The notes under the pieces were generated by a model. The model did no database searches, was not told where the DNA came from, and saw only the letters and a list, made by a program, of their open reading frames with translations. DNA of 64,000 nt from Luteibacter flocculans (GTDB lineage Bacteria; Pseudomonadota; Gammaproteobacteria; Xanthomonadales; Rhodanobacteraceae), in contig NZ_CP063231.1 of the NCBI RefSeq assembly GCF_023612255.1, forward strand, positions 478,001 to 542,000, in the 5' to 3' direction. Both the position numbers and the translations under genes were made by a program. The number at the start of each line of letters is the position of its first letter. Within the stretch, counting starts at the first letter, position 1. This document shows, piece after piece, positions 35,507-44,915 of the stretch.

Positions 35507-36378
35507 CCCAGAGACGCTCCTACGCCGTCGGCACCGGCCTGTTCATCGTGCTCGGTTTCGCTGCCCTGGCGTACCTCGCCACCCAGACCACCTCGGTCGC
35601 CAACACGACACAGGGGTCCACCTACGAGGTGGAAACGCATTTCGCGAACGTCGGCCAGTTGAAGACGCGCGCCCCGGTGAAGGTCGCCGGTGTCCGCATC
35701 GGTTCGGTCCAGGCGATCGACCTCGTGCCCGGCAAGGAAGAGGCCAAGGTCACTCTTGCCATCGACGATCGGCACAAGGACATTCCGGACGACTCCGTCG
35801 CCACGATCTATACCAGTGGCCTGCTGGGCGACCAGTACGTGGGCATCCAGTTCGGCCGCTCGAAGACCCCGGTGAAAGAAGGCGGAGAGATCGGCCTGAC
35901 CCGCCCGGCCCAGCAGTTGGAAGAAATGCTCGGCAAGTTCTTCGGTGGCGGCAGCGCCCCGGACCGCCTGGGCGGCACCTTTCACGTGACGGCCGACTTC
36001 ACCAACATCGGCGGCCTGCAGCCTGGCGCGGCGGTGAAGATGGCCGGCGTGCCGATCGGCAGCGTCGAGTCCGTGCTCATCAAGCCGGGCAGTTCCCAAG
36101 CTACGGTCACCCTTGCGATCGACAAGCGCTACTCCCAGATACCGGATGACTCGTCCGCTGCCGTATTCACAAGCGGTTTGATCGGTAGCCAGTATGTTGC
36201 GGTCCAGCCCGGCGGGTCGCCGGAATACCTGGCGGACGGCGACAGCTTCGTGCTGACGCAATCCGCGCTGCAACTGGAAGACCTGATCGGCAAGTTCCTG
36301 GTGAACGGTTCGCCGAGCGACAACAAGTCCGGTGGTGCCCAGGGCGCTACCCAACCCGACAACGCCGGCAAGAAGTAA
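35503..36378 (+). CDS. mlaD: MlaD with two tandem MCE domains
   Basis: A 291-residue periplasmic lipid-binding subunit anchored by one N-terminal helix (about residues 9-27). Unlike E. coli MlaD (183 residues, one MCE domain) it contains two: residues about 41-148 and 160-268. Each has a VKVAGVRIGSV / VKMAGVPIGSV strand, an IPDDS...YTSGLLGDQYV / IPDDS...FTSGLIGSQYV core and a following helix (QQLEEMLGKFF / LQLEDLIGKFL). The whole unit, including the helix that packs into the hexamer, is repeated, so this looks like an internal duplication. The tail is Gly/Asn-rich. Start is GTG 35503. Confidence 0.93.
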   Translation: MTQRRSYAVGTGLFIVLGFAALAYLATQTTSVANTTQGSTYEVETHFANVGQLKTRAPVKVAGVRIGSVQAIDLVPGKEEAKVTLAIDDRHKDIPDDSVATIYTSGLLGDQYVGIQFGRSKTPVKEGGEIGLTRPAQQLEEMLGKFFGGGSAPDRLGGTFHVTADFTNIGGLQPGAAVKMAGVPIGSVESVLIKPGSSQATVTLAIDKRYSQIPDDSSAAVFTSGLIGSQYVAVQPGGSPEYLADGDSFVLTQSALQLEDLIGKFLVNGSPSDNKSGGAQGATQPDNAGKK

Positions 36379-36393
36379 GCCGGTCCTGGAGAC

Positions 36394-37089
36394 ATGAGCA
36401 TGTTGCGTCAGCTTTCACTCGCCATCGCCTTTGCCGTGACCGCCGCGGTGGCCATCCCCGCGGTTGCGCAGGACGCCGCTGCACCGGCCGCGGCCGCCAA
36501 CACGCAGGGTCCGCAGCAGATCGTCACCACGATTTCCGACGATCTCGCCAAGGCCATCGAAGGCCATCAGGCCGAACTGAAGAACGACAAGGAAAAACTG
36601 ATCGCCGTTATCGACGACGTTTTCCTCCCGCACTTCGACATCGATTACGCCTCGATCCTGGTGCTCGGCCAGAACGCAAACAACGCCTCGCCGCAGCAGC
36701 GCGAGCGCTTCGCCAAGGCGTTCTACAACTCGATCACCCATCGCTATGCGGAAGGCCTGCTCAACTACACGCGCGGCCGCGTCAAGGTGCTGCCGTTCAC
36801 CGGCGACCTCAACAACAAGCGCACCGTGGTGCGTACGCAGGTCATGCTCGACGACGGCAAGTCGGTGTCGGTCGACTATGCGTTCCGCAAGTCGAAGAGC
36901 GGCGACTGGAAGGCCTACGACGTGATCATCGAAGGCATCTCGTACATCACCAATTATCGCAACCAGGTGGATGCCGAGATCAAGAAGGAAGGCCTGGACA
37001 AGCTCACGGCCGACCTGGAGCAGAAGGGCTCCGCCGCCATCGACGACATGGCCAAGGACACGAAAAAGCCGGGCGGCGCGAACCAGTGA
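36394..37089 (+). CDS. mlaC: Periplasmic phospholipid-binding protein MlaC
   Basis: A 231-residue soluble shuttle carrying phospholipid between MlaA and MlaFEDB. A signal peptide (MSMLRQLSLAIAFAVTAAVAIPAVA) is followed by FLPHFDIDYASILVLG and FAKAFYNSITHRYAEGLLNY, typical MlaC/Ttg2D segments, and by GDWKAYDVIIEGISYITNYR. The C-terminal extension is Lys/Gly-rich. It lies 15 bp after mlaD and overlaps mlaB by four bases. Confidence 0.94.
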   Translation: MSMLRQLSLAIAFAVTAAVAIPAVAQDAAAPAAAANTQGPQQIVTTISDDLAKAIEGHQAELKNDKEKLIAVIDDVFLPHFDIDYASILVLGQNANNASPQQRERFAKAFYNSITHRYAEGLLNYTRGRVKVLPFTGDLNNKRTVVRTQVMLDDGKSVSVDYAFRKSKSGDWKAYDVIIEGISYITNYRNQVDAEIKKEGLDKLTADLEQKGSAAIDDMAKDTKKPGGANQ

Positions 37090-37385
37090 GTGCGGCTTCG
37101 TTCCAGTTGAGTCACCCGACGCCGGAGACCCTCGCGGTCTCCGGCGCGCTTACGTTTGCCACCGCCGGGGATGCCCTGAGCGCGGCACGTACCGAACTGG
37201 ATAGCCATCGTGATGTGGCGCGGCTCGATCTGTCCGGACTGGGTCCGGTCGACAGTGCCGGGCTGGCTACCGTGCTCGCTCTGCTGGCGCACGTGCGCAG
37301 CCAGGGACGGGCGCTCGCGGTGACTCAGCCTCCCGCGGGCCTGTTGGCGCTTGCCCGCGTGTCGGGCGTCGAAGCGCTGCTCTAA
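37086..37385 (+). CDS. mlaB: STAS-domain protein MlaB
   Basis: A 99-residue STAS protein that binds MlaF and is required for the stability and activity of the complex. The central ARLDLSGLGPVDSAGLATVLALL (about residues 44-66, given here as a short motif LSGLGPVDSAGLA) is the STAS signature including the conserved Ser. Start GTG 37086 overlaps the mlaC stop (GTGA). It ends the operon. The outer-membrane partner MlaA is not encoded in the window. Confidence 0.92.
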   Translation: MSAASFQLSHPTPETLAVSGALTFATAGDALSAARTELDSHRDVARLDLSGLGPVDSAGLATVLALLAHVRSQGRALAVTQPPAGLLALARVSGVEALL

Positions 37386-37445
37386 CGCTCCCGCGCCTGC
37401 GGGCGCGGCATGCGCGGCGACATCCCTGTCGCCCCTTCTTCCCTA

Positions 37446-38888
37446 TCAGTCGTGCGCGCCGTCTTTCGCGAAGGCGCCGGGCGCCGAGCCGAAGTCACCC
37501 TTGGCCTGTGCCGCCATGTACGCGAAGGCCGCATAGACCGCTACGTTCTGCGCCAAGGCCTTCGGGTCGATCTTGTCGAGCGTGTCGTTCGCGGTGTGGT
37601 GGTAGTCGAAGTAGTCGGTGCCATCCTGAGTCAGTGAAAGCGCTGCCATGCCCTTGGCATGCATCTGCGACAGATCGGAGCCACCGCCGCCCGGCTTCGT
37701 CGCGTCATAGGTCACACCGATCGGCGCCACGACCTTCGCGATCTGCTCGATGGCGCCGCGCGCTTCCGGCTTGACGCTGGCGGTCATGCGCCAGATGCGA
37801 CCCGCGCCGAAGTCCGATTCGGTCCCGAGTTGGAACTTCGCGACGTCCTTCGCATGGGCTTCGGCATAAGCGCGGCCGCCCCACAGACCCATTTCCTCGT
37901 TGGCGAAGGCGATGACACGAATGGTGCGGTCCGGTCGCTGCGGCATGTCCTTGATGAGCTTGGCCGCGGCGGCGGCAATCGCGACGCCCGCGCCGTCATC
38001 GATGGCGCCGGTGCCGAGATCCCACGAATCGAGGTGTCCGCCGATGGCGACGACCTGCTCGGGGTACTTACGGCCGGTGACCTCGGCGATGACGTTGGCG
38101 CCTTCGTAGGTGCCGGCAAAACCCACGTCGAGATCGAGCTTCAACGTGACCGGCTTGCCTTCTTTCAGCACGCGCTCCAACTGGTCGGCATCCGGCAGTG
38201 ACAGCGCGGCGGCCGGGATCGCGTCCTTGGGATCTTCGAAACCCGTGACGCCGGTATGCGGCGTGCGGCTGTGCGCGTCGGTGCCGGCGGAACGCAGCAG
38301 GAAGGCGGCGGCGCCCATCTTGGCGGCCAGTACGGGGCCGCGGGTGCGGGTCGCGGAACCCATGCCGTAGTCGTGGCCGTCTTTTTGCGGCTGCATGTGC
38401 GTGCTGACGTAGACGATCTTGCCCTTGATGGTCGCGGGATCGGCCTTCTTGAAGGCTTCGAGATCGTCGAAGCCCACCACCTCAGCCGTCAGGCCGCCTT
38501 TCGGCGTACCAGCGGAATAACCGAGTGCCGTGAGCGCCAGCGGCTGGGGGAAGGGCGCGACGATTTCAGCGTGCTCGCTGCGACGCTGCCACAACGGATA
38601 GCTCACCTTCTCGGTGTAGACCTTGTCGAAGCCCATCGCCTTGAATTTCGCCACGGTCCAGGCCACGCCGCGCGCATCGGCGGCGCTGCCGGCCACGCGC
38701 GGGCCGACCTCGGTCGTCAGGCCAGTGACGAACTCGTAACCGGTGTTGTCGTTCATCGCGCGATCGCGCAGCTCGGTGGCTGCGGTGACGGCCTGCGCCG
38801 GAATGCTCGTCGCCTTGTCGGCGGCGTGGGCGGAGAAGGCAAGCGCAAGACACGCGGCAAGCGCGTGGAGACGGAACGAATGACGCAT
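37446..38888 (-). CDS. Secreted M28-family metallopeptidase with PA domain
   Basis: A 480-residue periplasmic or secreted dizinc exopeptidase. A signal peptide (MRHSFRLHALAACLALAFSAHA) is followed by a protease-associated insert (about 125-260) and the M28 catalytic part. Ligands: IGGHLDSWDLGTGAIDDGAG (His, Asp), FANEEMGLWG (Glu-Glu), ESDFGAG (Asp) and HHTANDTLDKID (His). Similar Xanthomonadales enzymes are annotated as aminopeptidases or glutamate carboxypeptidase-like proteins. It is monocistronic, convergent with mlaB. Confidence 0.92.
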   Translation of the reverse strand: MRHSFRLHALAACLALAFSAHAADKATSIPAQAVTAATELRDRAMNDNTGYEFVTGLTTEVGPRVAGSAADARGVAWTVAKFKAMGFDKVYTEKVSYPLWQRRSEHAEIVAPFPQPLALTALGYSAGTPKGGLTAEVVGFDDLEAFKKADPATIKGKIVYVSTHMQPQKDGHDYGMGSATRTRGPVLAAKMGAAAFLLRSAGTDAHSRTPHTGVTGFEDPKDAIPAAALSLPDADQLERVLKEGKPVTLKLDLDVGFAGTYEGANVIAEVTGRKYPEQVVAIGGHLDSWDLGTGAIDDGAGVAIAAAAAKLIKDMPQRPDRTIRVIAFANEEMGLWGGRAYAEAHAKDVAKFQLGTESDFGAGRIWRMTASVKPEARGAIEQIAKVVAPIGVTYDATKPGGGGSDLSQMHAKGMAALSLTQDGTDYFDYHHTANDTLDKIDPKALAQNVAVYAAFAYMAAQAKGDFGSAPGAFAKDGAHD

Positions 38889-38980
38889 GGTGACCCCCGG
38901 GGACGGAAAGGTCGATTATTGCGCCGGGGTGACAACGGCAGATAGGCTGGAAGTCATGGTTCACCTGCGGGCTTCGCTCT

Positions 38981-39086
38981 TGTAGGAGCCGCTACAGCGG
39001 CGAGGGAATATGCCTCACCGCTTCATCGCTTCATCGCTTCACCGCCTTACCGCTTCGTAGGCTTCTCGCCGCCATGGCGGCTCCCA
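38981..39086. repeat. REP pair facing each other, upstream of the M28 gene
   Basis: A plus copy with core CTACAG (38981-39004; first G replaced by A in GTAGGAGCC) faces a minus copy with the CATG core (39064-39086). The tail CCGCTTCGTAGGC lies in between. They fill the centre of the 233-bp gap 38889-39121 between mscL and the peptidase gene, with no gene visible. Confidence 0.8.
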
Positions 39087-39121
39087 AAGTTGCGAATGGC
39101 GGCCCTGCTGTGGGTGCCAGC

Positions 39122-39532
39122 TCAGGGCGTGTGGTTCTGCTGCTTGAGCAGGTCGCGGATTTCGGTGAGGAGCGCTACGTCGGCCGGTGGTGCAGCGGGC
39201 GCCGCTTCCTGGCGACGGGTCAGCCGGTTGATCGCCTTGACGACAAGGAAGATCGCGAACGCGATGATGACGAACTGGATCAGCACGTTGATGAAGACGC
39301 CGTACTGCACGGCGACTTCTGCCGTCTTGGTGGCTGGATCGCCGGGCTTGAGCACCCACTTCCACTGCGAGAAGTCGATGCCGCCGATCAGCCACCCCAG
39401 CGGCGGCATGATGATGTTGTCCACGAGCGAGGTCACGATCTTGCCGAACGCGGCACCGATCACGACACCGACCGCGAGATCGACCACGTTGCCACGCAGC
39501 GCGAATTTCTTGAATTCATCGATGAAGCTCAT
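39122..39532 (-). CDS. mscL: Large-conductance mechanosensitive channel
   Basis: A 136-residue homopentameric channel opening under membrane tension to release solutes. It has the N-terminal [20 protein letters not shown] and TM1 [22 protein letters not shown], with TM2 [18 protein letters not shown]. The periplasmic loop and a C-terminal helical bundle ([10 protein letters not shown]) complete it. Family length 130-145. The start is ATG 39532; upstream in-frame ATG 39595 is not supported. Confidence 0.97.
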   Translation of the reverse strand: MSFIDEFKKFALRGNVVDLAVGVVIGAAFGKIVTSLVDNIIMPPLGWLIGGIDFSQWKWVLKPGDPATKTAEVAVQYGVFINVLIQFVIIAFAIFLVVKAINRLTRRQEAAPAAPPADVALLTEIRDLLKQQNHTP

Positions 39533-39604
39533 GGGTGCGTCTCTCCTTCTGGCATGGCATCGAATGGTGGAAGCTAGCGTGCCCCTTGTGGGCACTGCGC
39601 GAAA

Positions 39605-40291
39605 TCAGACCACGCGGCCTTCGAGCGTGGCGATGCCTTCGAGCGTGGCCCGGAAGCGGTCGCCGCGCGAGAGCGCCGCGACGCCTGCCGGCGTGCCGGT
39701 GTAGACGATATCACCCGCCTTGAGTTCGAACAGGCGCGACAGCGCGCTCAGTATCTCCGGCACGTCGAGCACCATATCCGCCAGCGTCGCCTGCTGGCGC
39801 AGCTCGCCGTTGATGTCGAGCGCGATGCGGGTAGCTGCGGTGGGCACGGCCTCGCTGGCCGGCACCAAGGCGGAGATTGGGGCGGAGTGGTCGAAGCCCT
39901 TCGCGACGTCCCACGGAGCACCCTTGGCCTTGGCCTGCGCCTGCAGATCGCGGCGGGTGAGATCCAGGCCCACGCCGTAACCCCAGACGAGGGCGGCGGC
40001 CTGTTCCACGGAGAGATCCGAGCCGCCTGCCCCCAAGGCCACCACCATCTCCACCTCGTGGTGCAGATCGTTGGTGGCGGACGGATAGGGAACGTCGGCG
40101 CCGTCGGTGACGATGGCGTCCGCCGGCTTGGTGAAAAACATCGGATTCGCCTTATCCACCGAGGCGCCCATTTCGCGGGCATGGTCGGCGTAATTTCGGC
40201 CAATGCAGAAGATGCGGCGGACCGGGAAACGCTCGGTGCGCCCGGTGACGGGTATGCTCGGCTGAGCCGGCGTGGGGATGACGGTTTTCAT
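39605..40291 (-). CDS. Fumarylacetoacetate hydrolase family protein
   Basis: A 228-residue enzyme of the FAH superfamily, whose small members hydrolyse fumarylpyruvate, acylpyruvates or decarboxylate oxaloacetate. Metal ligands: LHHEVEMVVALG (two Glu) and GYGVGLDLTRRDLQ (Asp). The IFCIGRNYADHAREMG and VYTGTPAGV segments are characteristic. I start at ATG 40291 (MKTVIPTP). It is monocistronic, divergent from the ABC exporter operon. Confidence 0.93.
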   Translation of the reverse strand: MKTVIPTPAQPSIPVTGRTERFPVRRIFCIGRNYADHAREMGASVDKANPMFFTKPADAIVTDGADVPYPSATNDLHHEVEMVVALGAGGSDLSVEQAAALVWGYGVGLDLTRRDLQAQAKAKGAPWDVAKGFDHSAPISALVPASEAVPTAATRIALDINGELRQQATLADMVLDVPEILSALSRLFELKAGDIVYTGTPAGVAALSRGDRFRATLEGIATLEGRVV

Positions 40292-40407
40292 CGGGCAAGC
40301 GTAGCAGGTGACACCTGTCACGGCAGATGACTGATGGGCGGAAGTGGTGCAGGGTCCGCGCCAGTCGCATGATCGGATTGCGATGTCGTCATGGGGAACA
40401 AGGAACG

Positions 40408-41664
40408 ATGAATTCGAATGCGGAACTGCTGCGGCAGTTGAAGATCGACAAGTCGCACAAGGAAGGGCAAGACGGGGGAAGGGGTTCAGGCGGTCGCACC
40501 GTGCTCGTGGCGGCCGCCGTGGTCGTGGCCGTTGTGCTCGCGGGTGCCGCCGGCTGGTTCTTTCTCACGCATCGCTCGGTGGAAGTGCGCACGGCGACGG
40601 CCGTAGCGCCCAGCGCCGGCAGTGAGGCAGGCGCCGTGCTGCAGGCCACCGGGTACGTCACGGCCCGTCGCCAGGCGACCGTCTCGGCACAAATCACCGG
40701 CACGCTGGTCGAGGTGCTGATCGAGGAAGGCGACCGGGTGAAGAAGGGCCAAGTGCTCGCCCGCCTGGAAGACAACGCCCTGCGCGCCAGCCTCGATTCG
40801 GCGCGCGCCAATGCCGCGGCGGCGCATGCCAGCGTCGCCCAGACGCAGGCGCAGCTCACTCAAGCGCTCCGCGATGCGGACCGCCAGGAAGCCCTGGTCG
40901 GTCGTGGCCTCGTCTCGCGCCAACTCGCCGAACAGACCCGCACCCAGGCGACGACCTATCGCGCCCAGCTCAACACGGCGCGCCGCCAGGCCGATGCCGC
41001 CGATGCGCAGGTGGGTGTCGGGCAGGTGAACCTCGACTACACCGTGGTGCGCGCACCGTTCGACGGCGTCATCACCGACAAGGCCGCGCAGGTCGGCGAG
41101 ATCGTGTCGCCGCTCTCTGCCGGCGGCGGTTTCACCCGCACGGGTGTCGGCACCATCGTCGACATGGATTCGCTGGAAATCGACGTGGACGTCAACGAGG
41201 CCTATATCGGCCGCGTGCAGCCGGACATGCCGGCCGAGGCCGTGCTGGACGCCTACCCGGACTGGCGCATTCCGGCCCATGTGATCGCCATCGTTCCGGC
41301 CGCCGACCGCGGCAAGGCCACGGTGAAGGTTCGCGTCGCACTTGAACAGAAGGACGCACGCATCGTTCCCGACATGGGGGTGCGCGTGTCCTTCCTGGAT
41401 CGTCGCGCCCCAGTGCAGGCCGATGCGCCCAAGGGCGTGCTCGTGCCTGCGGCAGCGATCGTGCGTCGGCAGGACCGCGATGTCGTCTACCTCGTCGCGG
41501 AGGGCAAGGCCGTGCGTCATGACGTACGCGCGGCGCCCACGTCGAGCGGCGACGTGCGTCTGGTGAGCGAAGGCCTCGCGGCCGGCGACACCGTCATCGT
41601 CTCGCCACCGGCCGACCTCGCCGATGGCGCGGCCGTTCGTACCGACACCACCACTTCGCCCTGA
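40408..41664 (+). CDS. Periplasmic adaptor of an ABC exporter (MacA/HlyD-like)
   Basis: A 418-residue membrane-fusion protein. A single transmembrane anchor (about residues 32-53) is followed by a lipoyl-like half (QATVSAQITGTLVEVLIEEG), an alpha-helical hairpin (about 108-190) and the second half VRAPFDGVITDKAAQVGEIV. It would link the inner-membrane ABC unit to an outer-membrane channel of the TolC type. The start is ATG 40408, preceded by AAGGAA. It heads a four-gene operon with an ATPase (19-bp gap) and two permeases. Confidence 0.92.
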   Translation: MNSNAELLRQLKIDKSHKEGQDGGRGSGGRTVLVAAAVVVAVVLAGAAGWFFLTHRSVEVRTATAVAPSAGSEAGAVLQATGYVTARRQATVSAQITGTLVEVLIEEGDRVKKGQVLARLEDNALRASLDSARANAAAAHASVAQTQAQLTQALRDADRQEALVGRGLVSRQLAEQTRTQATTYRAQLNTARRQADAADAQVGVGQVNLDYTVVRAPFDGVITDKAAQVGEIVSPLSAGGGFTRTGVGTIVDMDSLEIDVDVNEAYIGRVQPDMPAEAVLDAYPDWRIPAHVIAIVPAADRGKATVKVRVALEQKDARIVPDMGVRVSFLDRRAPVQADAPKGVLVPAAAIVRRQDRDVVYLVAEGKAVRHDVRAAPTSSGDVRLVSEGLAAGDTVIVSPPADLADGAAVRTDTTTSP

Positions 41665-41683
41665 CACGCACGGAGACATAGCG

Positions 41684-42370
<687 letters not shown>

Positions 42371-42386
42371 CCCGGAGGATGTCGGC

Positions 42387-43553
42387 ATGAAATACCTGCA
42401 TCTCGTCTGGGCGGCCCTTTTCCGGCGCAAGGCACGCACGTTCTTTACGCTGGTCTCCATCCTCGCCGCGTTTCTTCTGTTCGGCATGCTCGATGCCACA
42501 CGCGCAGCGTTCTCGTCAGGCGGCAGCGTGATCGGCGTGGATCGGCTCATCACCACGTCGCGTTATTCGATCATCCAGTCGCTGCCGGCAAGCCTTGCCA
42601 CGCGCATGCAAGCTGTTCCCGGCGTGAAGTCGGTGGGGTACGCCAACTGGTTTGGCGGCATCTACCAAGACCCGAAGAACTTCGTGCTCAGCTTCGCAGT
42701 AAGCGACAACTATCTCGACATCTACCACGAGATCGTTCTGCCGCCCGAGCAGCGCAAGGCCTTCGAAGCCACGCGCACGGGTGCGATCGTCGGTGAGGCG
42801 CTGGCGAAGCGTTTCGGCTGGAAGGTGGGCGACAAGATCCCGCTGCAGTCGACTATCTTTCCTCAGCGCAATGGCGACAAGACCTGGCCATTCGATCTGG
42901 TGGGCATCTACACGCCGGCCAAGGGCGCAGCGAACGGCACCGATCAGCAGTTCTTCTTCCACCACAAGTATTTCGAGGATGCCAACGCCTTCCAGTCGGT
43001 CGGCACGACGGTGGGTTGGTATGTCGTGAAGCTGACCTCGCCCGACAAGGCAGACGCCGTGGCGAAGGCTATCGATGCGCTCTCCGCCAACTCGGACCAC
43101 GAGACGAAGACGCAGACCGAACAGGCGTTCAATGCGTCGTTCGCGAAGCAGCTTGGCGACATCGGGCTCATCGTCTCCGCGATCATGGGTGCCGTGTTCT
43201 TCACACTGATCCTGCTGACCGGCAACACCATGGCGCAGGCCGTGCGTGAACGTACCAACGAACTGGCGGTACTGAAGACGATCGGCTTCTCCAGCGGAAG
43301 CGTGCTGGGCATGGTGCTCGCCGAGGGAATGCTCCTGTTGCTTCTCGGTGGCGTCATTGGCCTCGCGCTGGCCGGCGTGCTCGTGCCGATCGTCGCCAAG
43401 GGCAGCGGCGGCATGCTCAACCTGCCGCCTATCGGTACGCAGACGTGGGTGCTCGGCATCGTGCTGATGCTGGTCATCGGTGCACTCGTCGGCGCGCTGC
43501 CCGCCATCCGCGCCATGCGCCTGAATATCGTCGACGCGCTCGCCGGTCGTTGA
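42387..43553 (+). CDS. FtsX/MacB-type ABC permease, first subunit
   Basis: A 388-residue permease with the MacB/FtsX layout: one N-terminal helix (about residues 17-40, FFTLVSILAAFLLFGML), a large periplasmic domain (about 45-245) and three C-terminal helices (about 262-380). The motif RTNELAVLKTIGFSSGSVLGMVL before helix 3 is typical of the coupling region, matching FtsX-family permeases. It is followed 13 bp later by a second, non-identical permease of the same layout, suggesting a heterodimer. Confidence 0.92.
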   Translation: MKYLHLVWAALFRRKARTFFTLVSILAAFLLFGMLDATRAAFSSGGSVIGVDRLITTSRYSIIQSLPASLATRMQAVPGVKSVGYANWFGGIYQDPKNFVLSFAVSDNYLDIYHEIVLPPEQRKAFEATRTGAIVGEALAKRFGWKVGDKIPLQSTIFPQRNGDKTWPFDLVGIYTPAKGAANGTDQQFFFHHKYFEDANAFQSVGTTVGWYVVKLTSPDKADAVAKAIDALSANSDHETKTQTEQAFNASFAKQLGDIGLIVSAIMGAVFFTLILLTGNTMAQAVRERTNELAVLKTIGFSSGSVLGMVLAEGMLLLLLGGVIGLALAGVLVPIVAKGSGGMLNLPPIGTQTWVLGIVLMLVIGALVGALPAIRAMRLNIVDALAGR

Positions 43554-43566
43554 GAGGAGACAAACC

Positions 43567-44889
43567 ATGCATTTCCTGAAGAGATTCGGCAGCGCCCTCC
43601 TCACCTTGCTGGTGCTGGCGGTATTCCTCGCGATCTGGGTCATGCTGCCCTGGCCCGGCGTCGTCGCACTGGCCGTGGCGTTGGTGCTCTGGATGGTGGC
43701 GACGCGTCGAGGCCGACAGACCTGGCAGGTGACCCGGGTGGGGCTTTCCACCGTAACGCAACGGCTGGGTTCGTCGTCCGTGGTCGTTGTCGGTATCGCA
43801 GGCGTGGTGGGTGTGCTCGTGGCGATGCTCGCCATGAGCGAAGGCTTTGCCGACACCTTGCGCGCCACCGGCAACGATCGCACCGCCATCGTCCTGCGCG
43901 GCGGTTCGCAGGCCGAACTCAATTCCATTCTCGATCGCGACAGCGCCAACGTGGTGATGCAGGCGCCGGGCGTGAAGAAGGATGCGCAGGGACGGCCCAT
44001 CGCATCCGGCGAACTCGTCGTGGTGGCGAACCTGCCGCGCAAAGGCGACCCGCAAAGCGACTCGAACGTGCCGATCCGCGGCGTCAGCGAAGACGTGTGG
44101 AAACTGCGCGATCAGGTGAAGATCGTGGAGGGTCGCACGTTCCATCCCGGCTTGCGCGAACTGATCGTCGGCAAGGGCGCGCAGGCGCAGTTCGAGGGTC
44201 TGGATGTCGGCAAGAGCATCCGCCTCGCCGGTCAGACCTGGACCGTCGTCGGCATTTTCGAATCGCACGATGCGCTCGAATCGGAATTGTGGGGCGATAC
44301 GCAGAGCGTCGCCTCGGCTTACCGTCGCGGCAGCAGCGTGCAATCGGTGACCGTGCTGCTCGATTCCCCCACGGCGTTCGACGCCTTCAAGGCGAACCTC
44401 GCTGCCGATCCTCGCCTCAAGGTGGACGTAAGCACCACACGCGAGTACTTCGGTAAGCAATCCGAAGGGTTGACCAAGGTCTTGCGTGCGGTCGGCATCA
44501 CCGTGGGCATCATCATGGCGATCGGCGCCATCTTCGGTGCGCTGAATACGATGTTTGCGGCGATCCAGGCACGTGCTCGCGAGATCGCCACGCTGCGTGC
44601 GATCGGCTTCCGCGGCGTGCCGGTCGTGGTGTCGGTGATGCTGGAAACGATGTTGCTGGCGTTGCTCGGTGGAGTGATCGGCGCAGGCATCGTGTGGATC
44701 GTCTTCAACGGTTACAGCGCATCGACACTCGGCGCGAATTTCAGCCAGGTGGTGTTCCGCTTCCACGTCAGCGGCGGATTGCTCTGGACCGGTATCAAGT
44801 GGGCGCTCGCCATCGGCTTCATCGGCGGATTGTTCCCCGCGTTGCGCGCGGCACGCGTGCCGGTCACCACGGCGTTGCGCGAGTTGTAA
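43567..44889 (+). CDS. FtsX/MacB-type ABC permease, second subunit
   Basis: A 440-residue permease related to the preceding one. Two hydrophobic segments at the N-terminus (about residues 10-45) come before the usual first helix (about 72-92, SVVVVGIAGVVGVLVAMLA). The periplasmic domain and three C-terminal helices follow, with the coupling motif RAREIATLRAIGFRGVPVVV. It is the last gene of the exporter operon and converges on the AraC-type gene. Substrate unknown. Confidence 0.92.
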   Translation: MHFLKRFGSALLTLLVLAVFLAIWVMLPWPGVVALAVALVLWMVATRRGRQTWQVTRVGLSTVTQRLGSSSVVVVGIAGVVGVLVAMLAMSEGFADTLRATGNDRTAIVLRGGSQAELNSILDRDSANVVMQAPGVKKDAQGRPIASGELVVVANLPRKGDPQSDSNVPIRGVSEDVWKLRDQVKIVEGRTFHPGLRELIVGKGAQAQFEGLDVGKSIRLAGQTWTVVGIFESHDALESELWGDTQSVASAYRRGSSVQSVTVLLDSPTAFDAFKANLAADPRLKVDVSTTREYFGKQSEGLTKVLRAVGITVGIIMAIGAIFGALNTMFAAIQARAREIATLRAIGFRGVPVVVSVMLETMLLALLGGVIGAGIVWIVFNGYSASTLGANFSQVVFRFHVSGGLLWTGIKWALAIGFIGGLFPALRAARVPVTTALREL

Positions 44890-44915
44890 TCGACGTCGCC
44901 CCGGGCGGTGGCGGT

